Assembly (NCBI GenBank): GCA_025506515.1
Contig: CM046451.1
Coordinates: forward strand, 66,624,819-66,688,818
Reading direction: 5' to 3'
DNA from: Flaveria trinervia
Lineage: Eukaryota; Streptophyta; Magnoliopsida; Asterales; Asteraceae
DNA: 64,000 nucleotides
In this document: piece by piece, positions 1 to 9,856 of the stretch
How the letters are laid out: every line of letters starts with the position of its first letter
Position numbering within the stretch: the stretch's first letter is position 1
Notes under the pieces: model-generated
Told to the model about the DNA's origin: nothing
Seen by the model: only the letters and a program-made list of their open reading frames with translations
Databases searched by the model: none
Made by a program: the position numbers and the translations under genes

Positions 1-1601
1 TCCTCTTGCTCTTCCATAGCTATAGTTTGAATGGCAAGATTATCAACATGGCCATTTACTTCTTCTCTAGAATGGTTAAGAGTAGCTTTTATGTATTGAA
101 TCTCTTTTTCTTTATCTTTCTTTTCAACTTCTATTTTTCTTTTAGCTCTTTTTACTCACGCTCCATTTCATCAAGTTCTAGAATCCTATCATCAATGATT
201 CTAGCTCTCCTCTTCAGTATTCTCTCCATCCTTTCAACTTTTTGTAAGAGCTCAGAGATTAACTCATCCTTTTCATCTAGTATATTTACATTAGATTCAG
301 CAAAACTCTTTGAGGGAGCAGTCTCAGAAGTGACTCTTTTTACTAGCATTTGAACATCTTGATCCTCCTTATCCGAAGATGATTAGATGTTTTAGATGAG
401 TTGGTTGAGTCTCCAAACTCAGTTGGATTATCATGGGTAGCCAATGGTTAAGGTAGTGATTTTGGTGAGTGATGAGGTGGTGATATTGGTAAATGATGGG
501 GTGGTGATATTGGTGAGTGATGAGGTGGAGATGTTATTGGGTGGGCTATTGGTGATGGAATAGGGGTTTTATGGGGAGATGGTAATGGTGATGGTTGTGG
601 TGATAGTTGTGGTGATGGTTGTGGTGATCGTTGCAGTGATGGTCGTGGTGATGGTTGTGGTGATGGAGATGCATAGTCATGAATTTCAGGTTCACTATGA
701 GAATCACCCCCGGCACCATCATGGGGTGATACTGACCTTTCCCCATCAATACCATCAGCTTGCTTATCAGCGGCTTGTTCTTCAATGTGATCATGAGCTT
801 CTTGTTCTTCTCCTTGTTCTTCTGGATTGATGTGTTGAAGCATCCAAGGAAGAAGAGGTGAGTGAGCTCTACTGTAAAAGTTTCTCGGATCCCTCTTCTT
901 AATGTACTTGAATGATTTTGCATCATAATGAGGAATATCTAGAACTGGTCCCTTAGTAGCTAGATTTGGGAATGCTTCATTTATCAAGCATTGAATGAAT
1001 CTTGGATATATCAAGAACTTGTATCTCCTTCCATCTTGAATGTTTGAAACCAGACCATTAAATACATAAGCAGACATGTTGAATGGTCTGTTTGTGCATA
1101 GAGCACAAATTGTTGATGAAGTGATGATTGGAATATCATTCCACCCTATTTTTCTCTAGGAGAAACAATGCTAAAAGATGTGGATTACAAATCTCCAAGG
1201 CAAATCAACTAATCCCTTTACAATCTACTAAGCTTCAAATCCCCCTTCATACCCAATTTATGCAAAGAAGGTAGTGATGTCATCCTCAACCAACCCTATT
1301 GGTGCATCAGCATCATCACCAAATTACAAACATCTTCTCACAGACTCTTGAGATATAATCAAAGTATGCTCATCATCAGTTTTCCACATAAAGTTCTAAC
1401 ACCATCTACTTCAATCACTTCAGCTGAATTCCAGAAAGACCTTATGAGGTTCTCATAGATGACGGGTCTAATAGTAATAGCATAAGCTACCCTTGTTGTA
1501 GAGATGAATCTGACAATATCTTTGAGTCCCTCTGCTTCTGGTACATCAGGGTCTAAATAACCGCTAACATTATGGAGCTTGCTCCGTGAAAGATTAGCCA
1601 T
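1..1601 (-). pseudogene. Extra 3' ORF (aORF) of element A, broken, C-terminus off window
   Basis: Starts at the ATG complementary to 1599-1601 (MANLSRSKLHN...). The first block (1359-1601) ends after a segment with FWNSAEVIEVDGV. A stop-ridden stretch still contains GYEGGF and PWRFVIHIF, and then 448-1077 is open and contains the YPRFIQ block followed by a proline/serine-rich tail. Residues encoded at 152-349 form a charged, probably coiled-coil segment. The same blocks in the same order occur in the aORFs of elements E and B, so this is one protein family of unknown function. No clear signal peptide or membrane helix is visible. I recall similar proteins being annotated as hypothetical in Asteraceae genomes; this is unverified. 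Confidence 0.7.
466..668 (-). repeat. Minisatellite inside the aORF of A coding Pro-Ser repeats
   Basis: Two adjacent tandem arrays. About 466-540 has units of roughly 24 bases (gatgaggtggtgatattggt and variants) coding SPPHHSPI on the minus strand. About 577-668 has 12-base units (ggtgatggttgt and variants) coding SPQP. Unit lengths are multiples of three, so the reading frame is kept. Confidence 0.8.
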
Positions 1602-2136
1602 TTAATCTGCATAAGAGACATATGTGTTAGTTTTTGAGAAAGCATGTGCACAATTGATCAGTTTGACTTTTAGTGGTCAAAGATGAACGTTTGAGGTCAC
1701 TGTTTCATTATTGTCACATCAAATGGTGAATTTGTTGTAGAACAATCACATTTTCTCTGTTTTTCAAGTTTAAATAAACTATTTATTAGATTTTAATTCA
1801 TTAATTTGTTACACATTTTCGTTTTTCATTAGATTTGTTCTTGCGATAAACACAACTATGAAGGTTTTCATGCTGGTTAAAATTCATCTTAGTTTGTATG
1901 TTCATAGAAGTTGAAAATGTATACATATCTTTGAATAAATTGGATTTTATGTGTTCTTCATTATCATTTGGTTCTTCGTTCACTTTTGGTTCAACAGTCC
2001 GAATGTAAGGTCATGAAAGATTTATGGAAATTTCACCTTTGTGTCAATGCTACTATTGTTTGGAATCGATTACAATAACAGGTTGATTAGAACACACTGA
2101 AATCTTTGGTTGTTGATGATGATGATGATCAAAGAA
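1602..2136 (-). other. Spacer of element A upstream of its aORF (part next to the ORF)
   Basis: No gene seen. On the minus strand an acceptor-like TTATGCAG lies a few bases before the aORF ATG, and a weak TATA-like TAATAAATAG lies at 1779-1788. Bases 2132-2136 (AAGAA) are the left target-site copy made by element E; the right copy is 14153-14157. Confidence 0.55.
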
Positions 2137-2892
2137 TGTTGGACCAAAAGAACCAATGAGCCAGATCAGAAAACCTTTAAGTCCCACAAGACATCACAAC
2201 AACTGCTGAAGACTTGATCAGCTGTTTGACAAAGTCTGAAGATCAACAGCTGAAGACCAAAGTCTAAAGATCAACAGCTGAAGACTAAAGTATAGACGAT
2301 CAACAGCTGAAATACAAAGACTGAAGACATCAGCTGAAGACATCAGCTAATGACAACAACTGAAGTTCAAGAAGTCCAAGTACTGAAGCCTTCAGAGTTT
2401 TTCACAATAGCTGAAGAAGCATTCTTCAGTTGTTGTGATGGTTTCCTTTCAGTAGTTTTATTTTCTATTTCAGTACTTGTAAAATGACTGAAGAGCATGT
2501 TCTTCAGTCGTTGTTGTTTCAGTAGTTTCTTTTCAGTAGTTGTAGTGATAGTTAACACTTAGTATTTTTGTAAGAAGATGTCAGCTGTTTGACATCTTCA
2601 GTAGTTGTGTTAACTTTCAGTAGTTAAATAACAGTTAGATGTCACTTTCAAGTGACATCAGCTGACGTCAGCTTCCCTTATAAAAGGAAAGATGACCTAT
2701 TGTAACGTTGCGCGAAAGCCAGCCGAAGCATATATTGAATGAATATATTTCTTTTGGCAGAAATTCTCTCTCTATAACAAACATTGTTTCATTGATAAAT
2801 TTCGTGTGTTCTTGTTTAAATTTGTTAATTCGTGAGCTCATTCCACTGCAAATCTAATCTAATTGATTAAACGAGATGCTAAGATCCTAACA
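2137..2892 (+). repeat. 5' LTR of element E
   Basis: Begins TGTTGGACC and ends CCTAACA; matched by 13400-14152. The U3 part holds many CTGAAGA/CAGCTGAAGA units (about 2190-2360) and then five CAGTAGTT units, followed by a TGACGTCA palindrome and a TATA box. Confidence 0.95.
2660..2686 (+). promoter_or_regulatory. LTR promoter core of E: TGACGTCA palindrome plus TATA box
   Basis: AGCTGACGTCAGCT (2660-2673) is a perfect 14-base palindrome with a TGACGTCA core, the classic binding site of plant bZIP/TGA factors. TATAAAAG follows at 2679-2686, only five bases on. The same arrangement is kept in the 3' LTR (13924-13937 and 13943-13950). Binding is inferred. Confidence 0.7.
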
Positions 2893-2894
2893 AA

Positions 2895-2909
2895 TGGTAT
2901 CGGAGATGG
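2895..2909 (+). other. Primer-binding site of E (tRNA-Met type)
   Basis: TGGTATCGGAGATGG lies two bases after the LTR. It matches the usual initiator-tRNA-Met PBS start TGGTATCAGAGC apart from A-to-G and C-to-A changes. Confidence 0.75.
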
Positions 2910-3102
2910 TTAATCATTGATCAATTTAACAATTGATCATTGAAACTGTTCTTTTGCTATCTACGTTTGATCGAATTAGCAAATTTGCAAGAATCAGTTA
3001 TAGAGATTGACTTTCTGTTGCTTCTGGCCATTTTGTTTGAGGTTCTAAGTGGTTTTAAGCTAGATTTAATTTGTTTACCTTGAATTTGTCTGAATTCTGA
3101 AT

Positions 3103-5962
3103 ATGACTACTCCTTCTAATGACCCTCATAATACTGGTTCCTCAACCAAGCCTCCGATGCTGGTTAGGACTGAGTATAACATATGGCAGCGAAGAATGCT
3201 CCATCACTTGTCTGTTAACAGTTCAGGTTGTTGGACATCTGTGGTACATGGTCCACATAAGCCTATGGTGAACAATCCGGAAACCAACCAAATGGTTCCG
3301 AAGAAGAAGGAACAATACTCTGATGAGGATCGAAAACTATTTGAGATTGATGCTAAAGCTCACGGAATTCTAGCCAAGGCACTGCCTAATGAAATCTATT
3401 CTGGGCTTATGCATCATGAAACTGCTCATGACCTCTGGAAGGCACTAAAAAAACAATTTGGTGGTACTGATGAGGTCTTAGCAAACAGTAGGGAAATACT
3501 TGCCCAACAATATGAGACATTTGCTCATAGGAAGGGTGAGACTCTAACTCAACAGTTTGAGCATTTTTCATGTTTGATCTCTGAGCTAAAAATGGTCAAA
3601 CATGAATACACTAATAGCCAGATGAACCACAGATTCCTCAGATCACTACCTGAGAGATGGGACAAATATACAATTTTCCTATGCTCTAATGCAAATCTGG
3701 ATAGCCTATCTCTCACCCAACTTCATGGGAAACTGCTTACATTTGAAAGAGAGATAGAGCAGAAAAGGAAACTGGCATCATGAGGAAAGCTCACTGATGA
3801 CTTTGTACCAGGGAACACTACCTTGGTCGGTCATGAGTCAGAATATGCTACATCAAAAAGTAATTATGATGATCATATAAATTTCTCTTCAAACAGTTCT
3901 GATCATGCATTTGTGAGTGTTGATAGCCAGTCAGGCTGTAATAGTGACAATTTGTGCTTCATTATGGATGATTTGAAAGGTATAGCTGATGATGACTTAG
4001 AAGAGATGGATATTTTGAGCCAAATGGCCTTGATTAATATCAGATCTTAGGAGTTTTACAAGAGAACTGGTAGGAAATTCCCTGGAATCTCTGGCAAAAC
4101 CAAAGTTGGTTTTTACAAGAGTAAGTTGAGGTGTCACAAATGCCACAGGCTTGGGCACTTTGCAAGAGAGTGTAGATCATCTGGAACTCCTCTGCACCCT
4201 TTGTGACTTTTCCAAGTAATATTCAACAAAACAGAGGACAACATCCTGCTAGTTTTGGTCATAATCACAACCTCTATCTCCTGCACATTTTGTCCCTCAG
4301 GGTCCAATGCCATATCCATATCCCTGCTATTACATGCCACAAACCAGTCAAGTTCAAGTACCCATTGCTCAACAACCACCTGCTCTTCCTGAGCCTCAAC
4401 CTTCCAATCTTATCAACAATCTCAACCTCAACAACACAGCTTTTTCACCCCAGGAGTTGTTGACTGGAGCAGTTTACCAGATGATATGTCTGGTCATGAA
4501 CAACTGTTTTCTGGTGCTGGTCAACATGGTGGTGATAATCCTTTTGGAAACCTTGCTCTAATGGCCCTGGAGTCTGCTGATACCTTATCCTCTAATGCCT
4601 CCATACCACAGGTATCACAGGTATCATCTGAGGCCAAAGCCAAGCTATGTTCTGAAACATGCATAGCCGTATTTGCATCTATTAGAGAAGCAAATGTAGC
4701 TTAATTAACAAGAACATTAAGCTAGAACAAATAATATCTAAAAGAAAAGCTGAATTTGAGTCTGTGCTTAATGATAAGAATGATGAGATTTACAAACTTA
4801 AATGCCAAATCACTGATGATAAGGCTAGGGAAGAGGTACTTCTAGAGAAGTACAGAGACCTCAAAGAAACACTTGCAGCTACCCAGGTAGAGTGTGATCG
4901 ATGGGTACATTCCTGCAAGGGTTTTGAAATGCTTCTTAGTAAGGAAACTGCTTCCAATGTGAAGTTTGGCATTGGTTATAATCACACTGCTCCTCCTACA
5001 GATTTTACTCCCAGAGCAAAGGTAGAATGTGATGGAGAAAGCGATAACCAATCCTTTTCATCATGTGATCTACTATCTGATACAACACTATCAGAGGTTG
5101 GTGTCAGCATTAATTCCTCCCAAAACCTATCAGCTGATGTTGATGGTTCAAATGCTGACACTCACATGATCAAAAGGTTGATCACTCCAGGTGGTATTTC
5201 ACAAAGTACTAAAAGTACTAAAGAGCAAGTCATAACACCTGGAGAACAAAACCAAACTACTGCATGTACTAAAGGGAAGAAAACTACCAGTAGAAAGGTG
5301 AGAAAACTACTGAAGAAGATATCAAGAAAGCGTGTACTGCAAGGAAGAAAACTGCTAGTCCTGATCACAAACTGCTGAAGAATAAGTCTTCAGTAGTTTC
5401 ATCTTCTTCAACAGATGATCAACCTAAGATGAAGAAAAAGCCACGTGAAATATGTGGCTTATTCAATCATCTTACTGATGATTGCTGGTATAAAAAGGGT
5501 GCCGAACTCAAGCATAATGAGAACCTTAAAAAGAAAATGGATAAAATGAAAAGTGAGTTTGAAACCATGTTTGTATCAGCAACATCAAAACCTGTAACCC
5601 TAAAATCCAAAAAGAAAACCAAAAAGGAAGGGGTTAATGAGGCAACAGCTGAGGTTGCTCAAAGGGAGATTGTACAACACAGGAATCCATCAATCTCACG
5701 AACTAATGTGTCTGATGAGCTGAAGGCCTTATCACAGAATCAGACACAACTTGTTATGATGGTTCAACATCTATTAGGGAGAGTCAACCAATTAGATGCT
5801 CCTGTGCTGAAACCACAGAGAAGAAAATCCATGCCAAAGGATTCTTCTTCTTCTCCATCTCCATCCCCTCAGGCTATTCTTCATAGCAAATCTGTTAGTT
5901 TACCATCTGTTGATGTGAACAGACCCAAAACCAAAAAGGTTTGGGTCTCAAAAACTACCTAA
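3103..5962 (+). pseudogene. gag: gag of element E (capsid and nucleocapsid), broken
   Basis: Starts at the ATG at 3103 after a 208-base leader. The first 226 codons are open and form a UBN2-type copia capsid domain (LFEIDAKAHGILAKAL, HDLWKAL, FEHFSCLI, LRSLPERW). A TGA at 3781-3783, probably from CGA, and a TAG at 4048-4050 follow. A CCHC zinc knuckle CHKCHRLGHFAREC is encoded at 4132-4173. Frameshifts separate a Pro/Gln-rich linker (about 4200-4700), a charged, probably coiled-coil segment (4764-5378) and a second half-preserved knuckle CGLFNHLTDDC near 5450. Gag would package the element RNA into particles. It is much longer than a minimal copia gag, as in SIRE-like elements. Confidence 0.85.
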
Positions 5963-5972
5963 TTTATTATGA

Positions 5973-6175
5973 TTGCAGGGTTCTTCAGCATGCCACAGTA
6001 GCATCTGGTATGTAGATAGTGGAGGATCTATGCATATGACAGGGAACAGCTCTCTTCTTCATGATTACTCTCAAAGAAAGAGGGGTTTGTTTCTTTTGGC
6101 AATGATGCTAAGGGTTACATCATTGGCAAAGGCTTTGTCTCCAATGGGGAAATAAGGTTTGATGATGTTAACCAT
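5973..6175 (+). pseudogene. Protease segment of element E pol, frameshifted
   Basis: Encodes SSIWYVDSGGSMHMTGNSS, the copia aspartic protease active-site region. The usual DSGCSRHMTG has become DSGGSMHMTG; the catalytic DSG triad is kept. A one-base shift near 6085 moves the frame: FGNDAKGYIIGKG reads on in the frame of the integrase block. The enzyme would cleave the Gag-Pol polyprotein inside the particle. Confidence 0.8.
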
Positions 6176-7336
6176 GTGGAGAATCTCAAGTACAATCTCT
6201 TGAGTGTCAGTCAAATGTGTGATAATGGCCATGTTGCTCTTTTCACCAGTCAGAACTGCAGCATTCTGTCATCCAACATTCTGAGTTTGATTGATAAGGT
6301 GTTGGATGATCATACTCTCCTGAGGGCCAAGAGGACAGGAAGAGTGTATGCCTTACATCTTTCCAAGAAAATAGATCTCAAAGGCCATCCTTGCCTATTT
6401 TCCAAGGCTTCTCCTCAAGAATCTATTCTATGGCATAGAAGGCTAGGTCATGTGAATCTTAAAAACTTGAATCAGCTGATACATCATGGTTTAGTAAGGG
6501 GATTGCCTACGAAGGAGTTCAGATGTGAAGACAACTGCACTGCTTGTTTGAAAGGAAAACAACACAAAGTCTCATTCCCTCCTATTGAAGAACCTAAGTC
6601 CATTGTCTGCTTGCAATTACTACACATGGATATCTTTGGTCCTGTGAGAGTAACGAGTATGGAAAACAAGAAATACTGTCTGGTAATTGTGGATGATTAC
6701 TCCAGATTTGTATGGACTTTCTTCTTGCATTCAAAGGATGAGGCTGCTCAGATGATTATAAACTTTGTGTTGTATGTTGAGAAGCAGTATTCCCTATCTG
6801 TCAAGTGTATCAGAAGTGATAATGGAACAGAATTCAGAAACCATACACTTGATAATTTTTATCTCTCAAAGGGAATCAAGAGGCAGTTTAGCATCCCAAG
6901 GACTCTAGAACAAAATGGAGTAGTAGAGAGAAAGAACAGGACCCTAATTGAAGTTGCCAAGTCCATGTTGGCTGACTTTGGTTTGCCACTGACGTTTTGG
7001 GCTGAAGCTGTTAATACAGCTTGCTATGTGCAGAATAGAGCCTTAGTAAATCAGAGGTTGATGAAGACTCCATATGAAGTTCTACATCATTTGGCTCCTC
7101 TAATTTCATTTTTCAGAGCCTTTGGGTGTCCTTGTTTCATTCTCAACACAAAGGATCAACTCCACAAATTTGATCCTATGGTGGATGCAGGGTATTTTGT
7201 TGGTTATTCATCTACTTGCAAGGCATACAGAGTCTTCAACTCCAGAACAAAGATAGTTGAAGAGACTCTGCATGTGAAGTTTAATAATTTCCAAAGGACA
7301 AGATTCCATAAAACCCTGTGGAGTTATTTGATTTAG
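6176..7336 (+). pseudogene. Integrase (with GAG-pre-integrase domain) of element E
   Basis: A 386-codon open stretch. The N-terminal HHCC zinc domain is visible (LWHRRLGHVN ... CTACLKGKQ). The catalytic core has the three acidic residues in HMDIFGPV, SDNGTEF and NGVVERKNRTL. The C-terminal part has the copia-typical FGCPCFILNTKDQ and GYFVGYSS. The product would insert the cDNA and make the 5-base target duplication. The stretch ends at TAG 7334-7336 before the linker to RT, so it is a segment of a broken polyprotein rather than a free gene. Confidence 0.9.
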
Positions 7337-7697
7337 ACATACTGCAATATGTTCCTTATCAGGCTCCGGCTGTTGCTCCTGTCAATAGTCTTCCACCTGG
7401 TGGTACTGAAGATCTCGCCTATTCAAGTTTACTGCCGAACTGCCTGAATCCACTAAACTTGATGTTCCTATAGCTTCAGCAGTTCCATCCACAACAAATG
7501 CTGATGAGATCTCTGATTCCTCTACATCTTTTGATTTCCCATCTCATTCTTGGTCTCAAGGGTCTGCATCACCATCTGCAGCTGTTGAAGGTCCTACAAA
7601 CACTTGCACAGATCTCATTGTTTGTCAAGAGCTGAAGAATCACCCAATATATCAAATCATTGGTCATATTAATGCCGGAGTTTCAACAAGAAGTCAA
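7337..7697 (+). other. Integrase-RT linker of element E
   Basis: Low-complexity Ser/Pro/Ala-rich remains of the polyprotein linker (for example SWSQGSASPSAAVEG) with stops. No separate gene seen. Confidence 0.6.
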
Positions 7698-8692
7698 TTG
7701 TCCAATTTGTGCTTCTATGCTCTCTTCATTAATCAGCAAGAGCCAAAGAACTATCACATTGCTTTAAGGGACAATGGATGGGTTGAAGCCATGCAGCTTG
7801 AGCTACTTCAGTTCAACAAGCAGCAAGTGTGGGAACTGGTTCCTCTACCCCTAGGTAAGTGTGAAATAGGCACTAAATGGGTATTTAGGAATAAAACTGA
7901 TGAAAATGGGCTGATTGTTAAGAACAAGGCCAGACTGGTTGTTAGGGGTTTGCACAAGAAGAAGATATTGATTATGATGAAACCTTTGCTCCTGTAGCCA
8001 GACTGGAGGCAATTAGATTGTTCTTAGCCTATGCTGTACTCCACAATCTTATAGTTTTTCAAATGGATGTTAAAAGTGCATTTTTATATGGTAAAATAAA
8101 AGAAGAGGTTTATGTGTGTCAACCACCAGGTTTTGAGGATAATAAACATCCAGATTGGGTATACAAGCTTGATAAGGCTCTTTATGGGGTGAAACAAGCT
8201 CCTAGAGCCTGGTATGAGACATTATCAAATTTTCTTCTTCAAAATAATATCACTAGAGGCTCCATAGATAAAACTTTGTTCATTAAGAAGGTGGATCAGC
8301 ATAAGCTACTTGTTCAAATTTATGTTGATGATATTATTTTTGCATCCTCTGATCCCCAGTTGTGTGATGATTTTACCAATTTAATGCAAAAGAAGTTTGA
8401 AATGAGTGCAATGGGAGAATTCCAGTTCTTTTTAGGATTGCAAATCAACCAAAAGGCTGATGGGACTTTCATTCATCAGTCTAAATATACAAAAGATCTT
8501 TTGAATAAGTTTGATTTACAAAACTGTAAGCCCTGTTCTACTCCCATGTGCCACACCACTCAACTGGATGTAGATCAGAAAGGTAAAGCTGTTCATGAAA
8601 CACTTTACAGATGTATGATTGGGTCCTTGATGTACTTAACAGCTTCTAGACTAGATATCATGTTTGCAACTTGTGTTTGTGCTAGATTTTAG
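7698..8692 (+). pseudogene. Reverse transcriptase of element E
   Basis: Copia RT (RVT_2 type). The N-terminal block has WVEAMQLEL, WELVPLPLG and TKWVFRNKTDENG. A frameshift near 7950 breaks GFAQEEDIDYDETFAPVA. The main block 8018-8692 has MDVKSAFLYG, PPGFED, YGVKQAPRAWYE and the polymerase motif QIYVDDIIFAS. The TAG at 8690-8692 stands where relatives have the Gln of ARYQA, so it is CAG to TAG. Copies element RNA into DNA. Confidence 0.9.
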
Positions 8693-8713
8693 GCTGCTCC
8701 TAAAGAGTCTCAA

Positions 8714-9265
8714 TTGATTGCAGTCAAGAGGTTCTTTAGATATCTGCAATGTACACAATCTCTACGTTTATGGTATTCCACTGGACACTCTTGCAAATTA
8801 GTTGCTTTTTCTGATAGTGACTATGTAGGGTGTAAGTTAACCAGAAAGTCAACTTCTGGTGGATGTCAATTCCTAGGCAACTGTTTGATTTCTTGCCAGA
8901 GTAAGAAACAAACATCTCTTGCTACATCCACTGCTGAAGCAGAGTACATTGCTGCTGCAAGTTGTACATCTCAGGTACTCTGGCTTTAAAACCAACATTT
9001 GGATTATGGCATTACAGAGACTAAGACTCCATTATTAATGGACAGTGCTTCAGCTCTTTGCATTGTCAAGAATCCTGTCCAGCATTCTAGGACCAAACAT
9101 ATAGAGATCAGACACCATTTTATTAGGGACTGTTTTGAAAAAGGTTTGATTGATCCAAAGTTTGTGCCTAGTGCTGATGAGCTTGCATACATTTTTACTA
9201 AGCCTCTGGATAGTTCAACTTTCCAAAACCTAGTGTTAAGGCTTGGTATGTTGCAGTTAGAATAA
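8714..9265 (+). pseudogene. RNase H of element E
   Basis: Contains FSDSDYVGCKLTRKSTSG, SLATSTAEAEYIAA and TKHIEIRHHFIRD, the copia RNase H signature. One TAA (8987-8989), where VLWLQ is expected, splits it (CAA to TAA). The end ADELAYIFTKPLD...LGMLQLE and the TAA at 9263-9265 mark the end of pol. Confidence 0.88.
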
Positions 9266-9790
9266 GTGACAACTACTGATGATCTCAGTAAACAAGTACT
9301 AAGGATCATTAGTAAACATGTCACAAATAAGTACTGATTCTGTTACAAACACAACCAAAAAGACTAATGAGTAAGTGTTGAGGACAGTATGAAACAACTG
9401 AAAAGCTAAGAATTGACGAAAACTACTAATGGGAATTTTCTCTTCAGTTGTTTTACAACTGCTGTTTCATCTTAAACAACTAATGACAAAACCATGTCTT
9501 TAGTAGTTTCACAACTACTGATGACTAACACCAAGTCTTCATTCATTTAGAACAACTGATGACAAAACCATGTCTTCAGTAGTTTTACAACTACTGATGA
9601 CTAACACCAAGTCCTCAGTTGTTTCCAACATCTGAAGTCAAAACCATGGTTTTTAGTAGTTTTATAACTGTTGATGCCTAAAACCAAGACTTCAGTTGTT
9701 TCAACCTCTGAAGGTTAATACCATGTCATCAGTCGTTTAAAACTACTGATAATTAACACCAAACCCTTCAGTTGTTTTATAACCCTTACC
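9266..9790 (+). repeat. Inverted-repeat-rich spacer between pol and aORF of E
   Basis: About seven imperfect units of roughly 60-75 bases, each built on TCAGTAGTT/AACTACTGA. The clearest stem-loop is 9576-9597: two 9-base arms around TTAC. CAGTAGTT is also the repeated motif of the E LTR (five copies in U3). The array ends directly before a TATA box. Confidence 0.8.
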
Positions 9791-9791
9791 C

Positions 9792-9799
9792 TATAAATA
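9792..9799 (+). promoter_or_regulatory. Putative internal TATA box for the aORF of E
   Basis: TATAAATA within CCCTATAAATACC, 65 bases before the aORF ATG (9857). The intervening leader ends in a pyrimidine run and AACAATGG, a good plant start context. The motif array lies just upstream, as it does in the LTR. Promoter activity is inferred. Confidence 0.55.
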
Positions 9800-9856
9800 C
9801 CTGTACTCGTAGCCAAACGTTTCATTAGCCGTTTTCAAACCTTTTCTCTCTCAACA

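Noticed and set aside
546..926. His-rich open frame on the minus strand
   Set aside because: It is the shifted reading of the Pro-Ser minisatellite in the A aORF; histidine runs come from the repeat.
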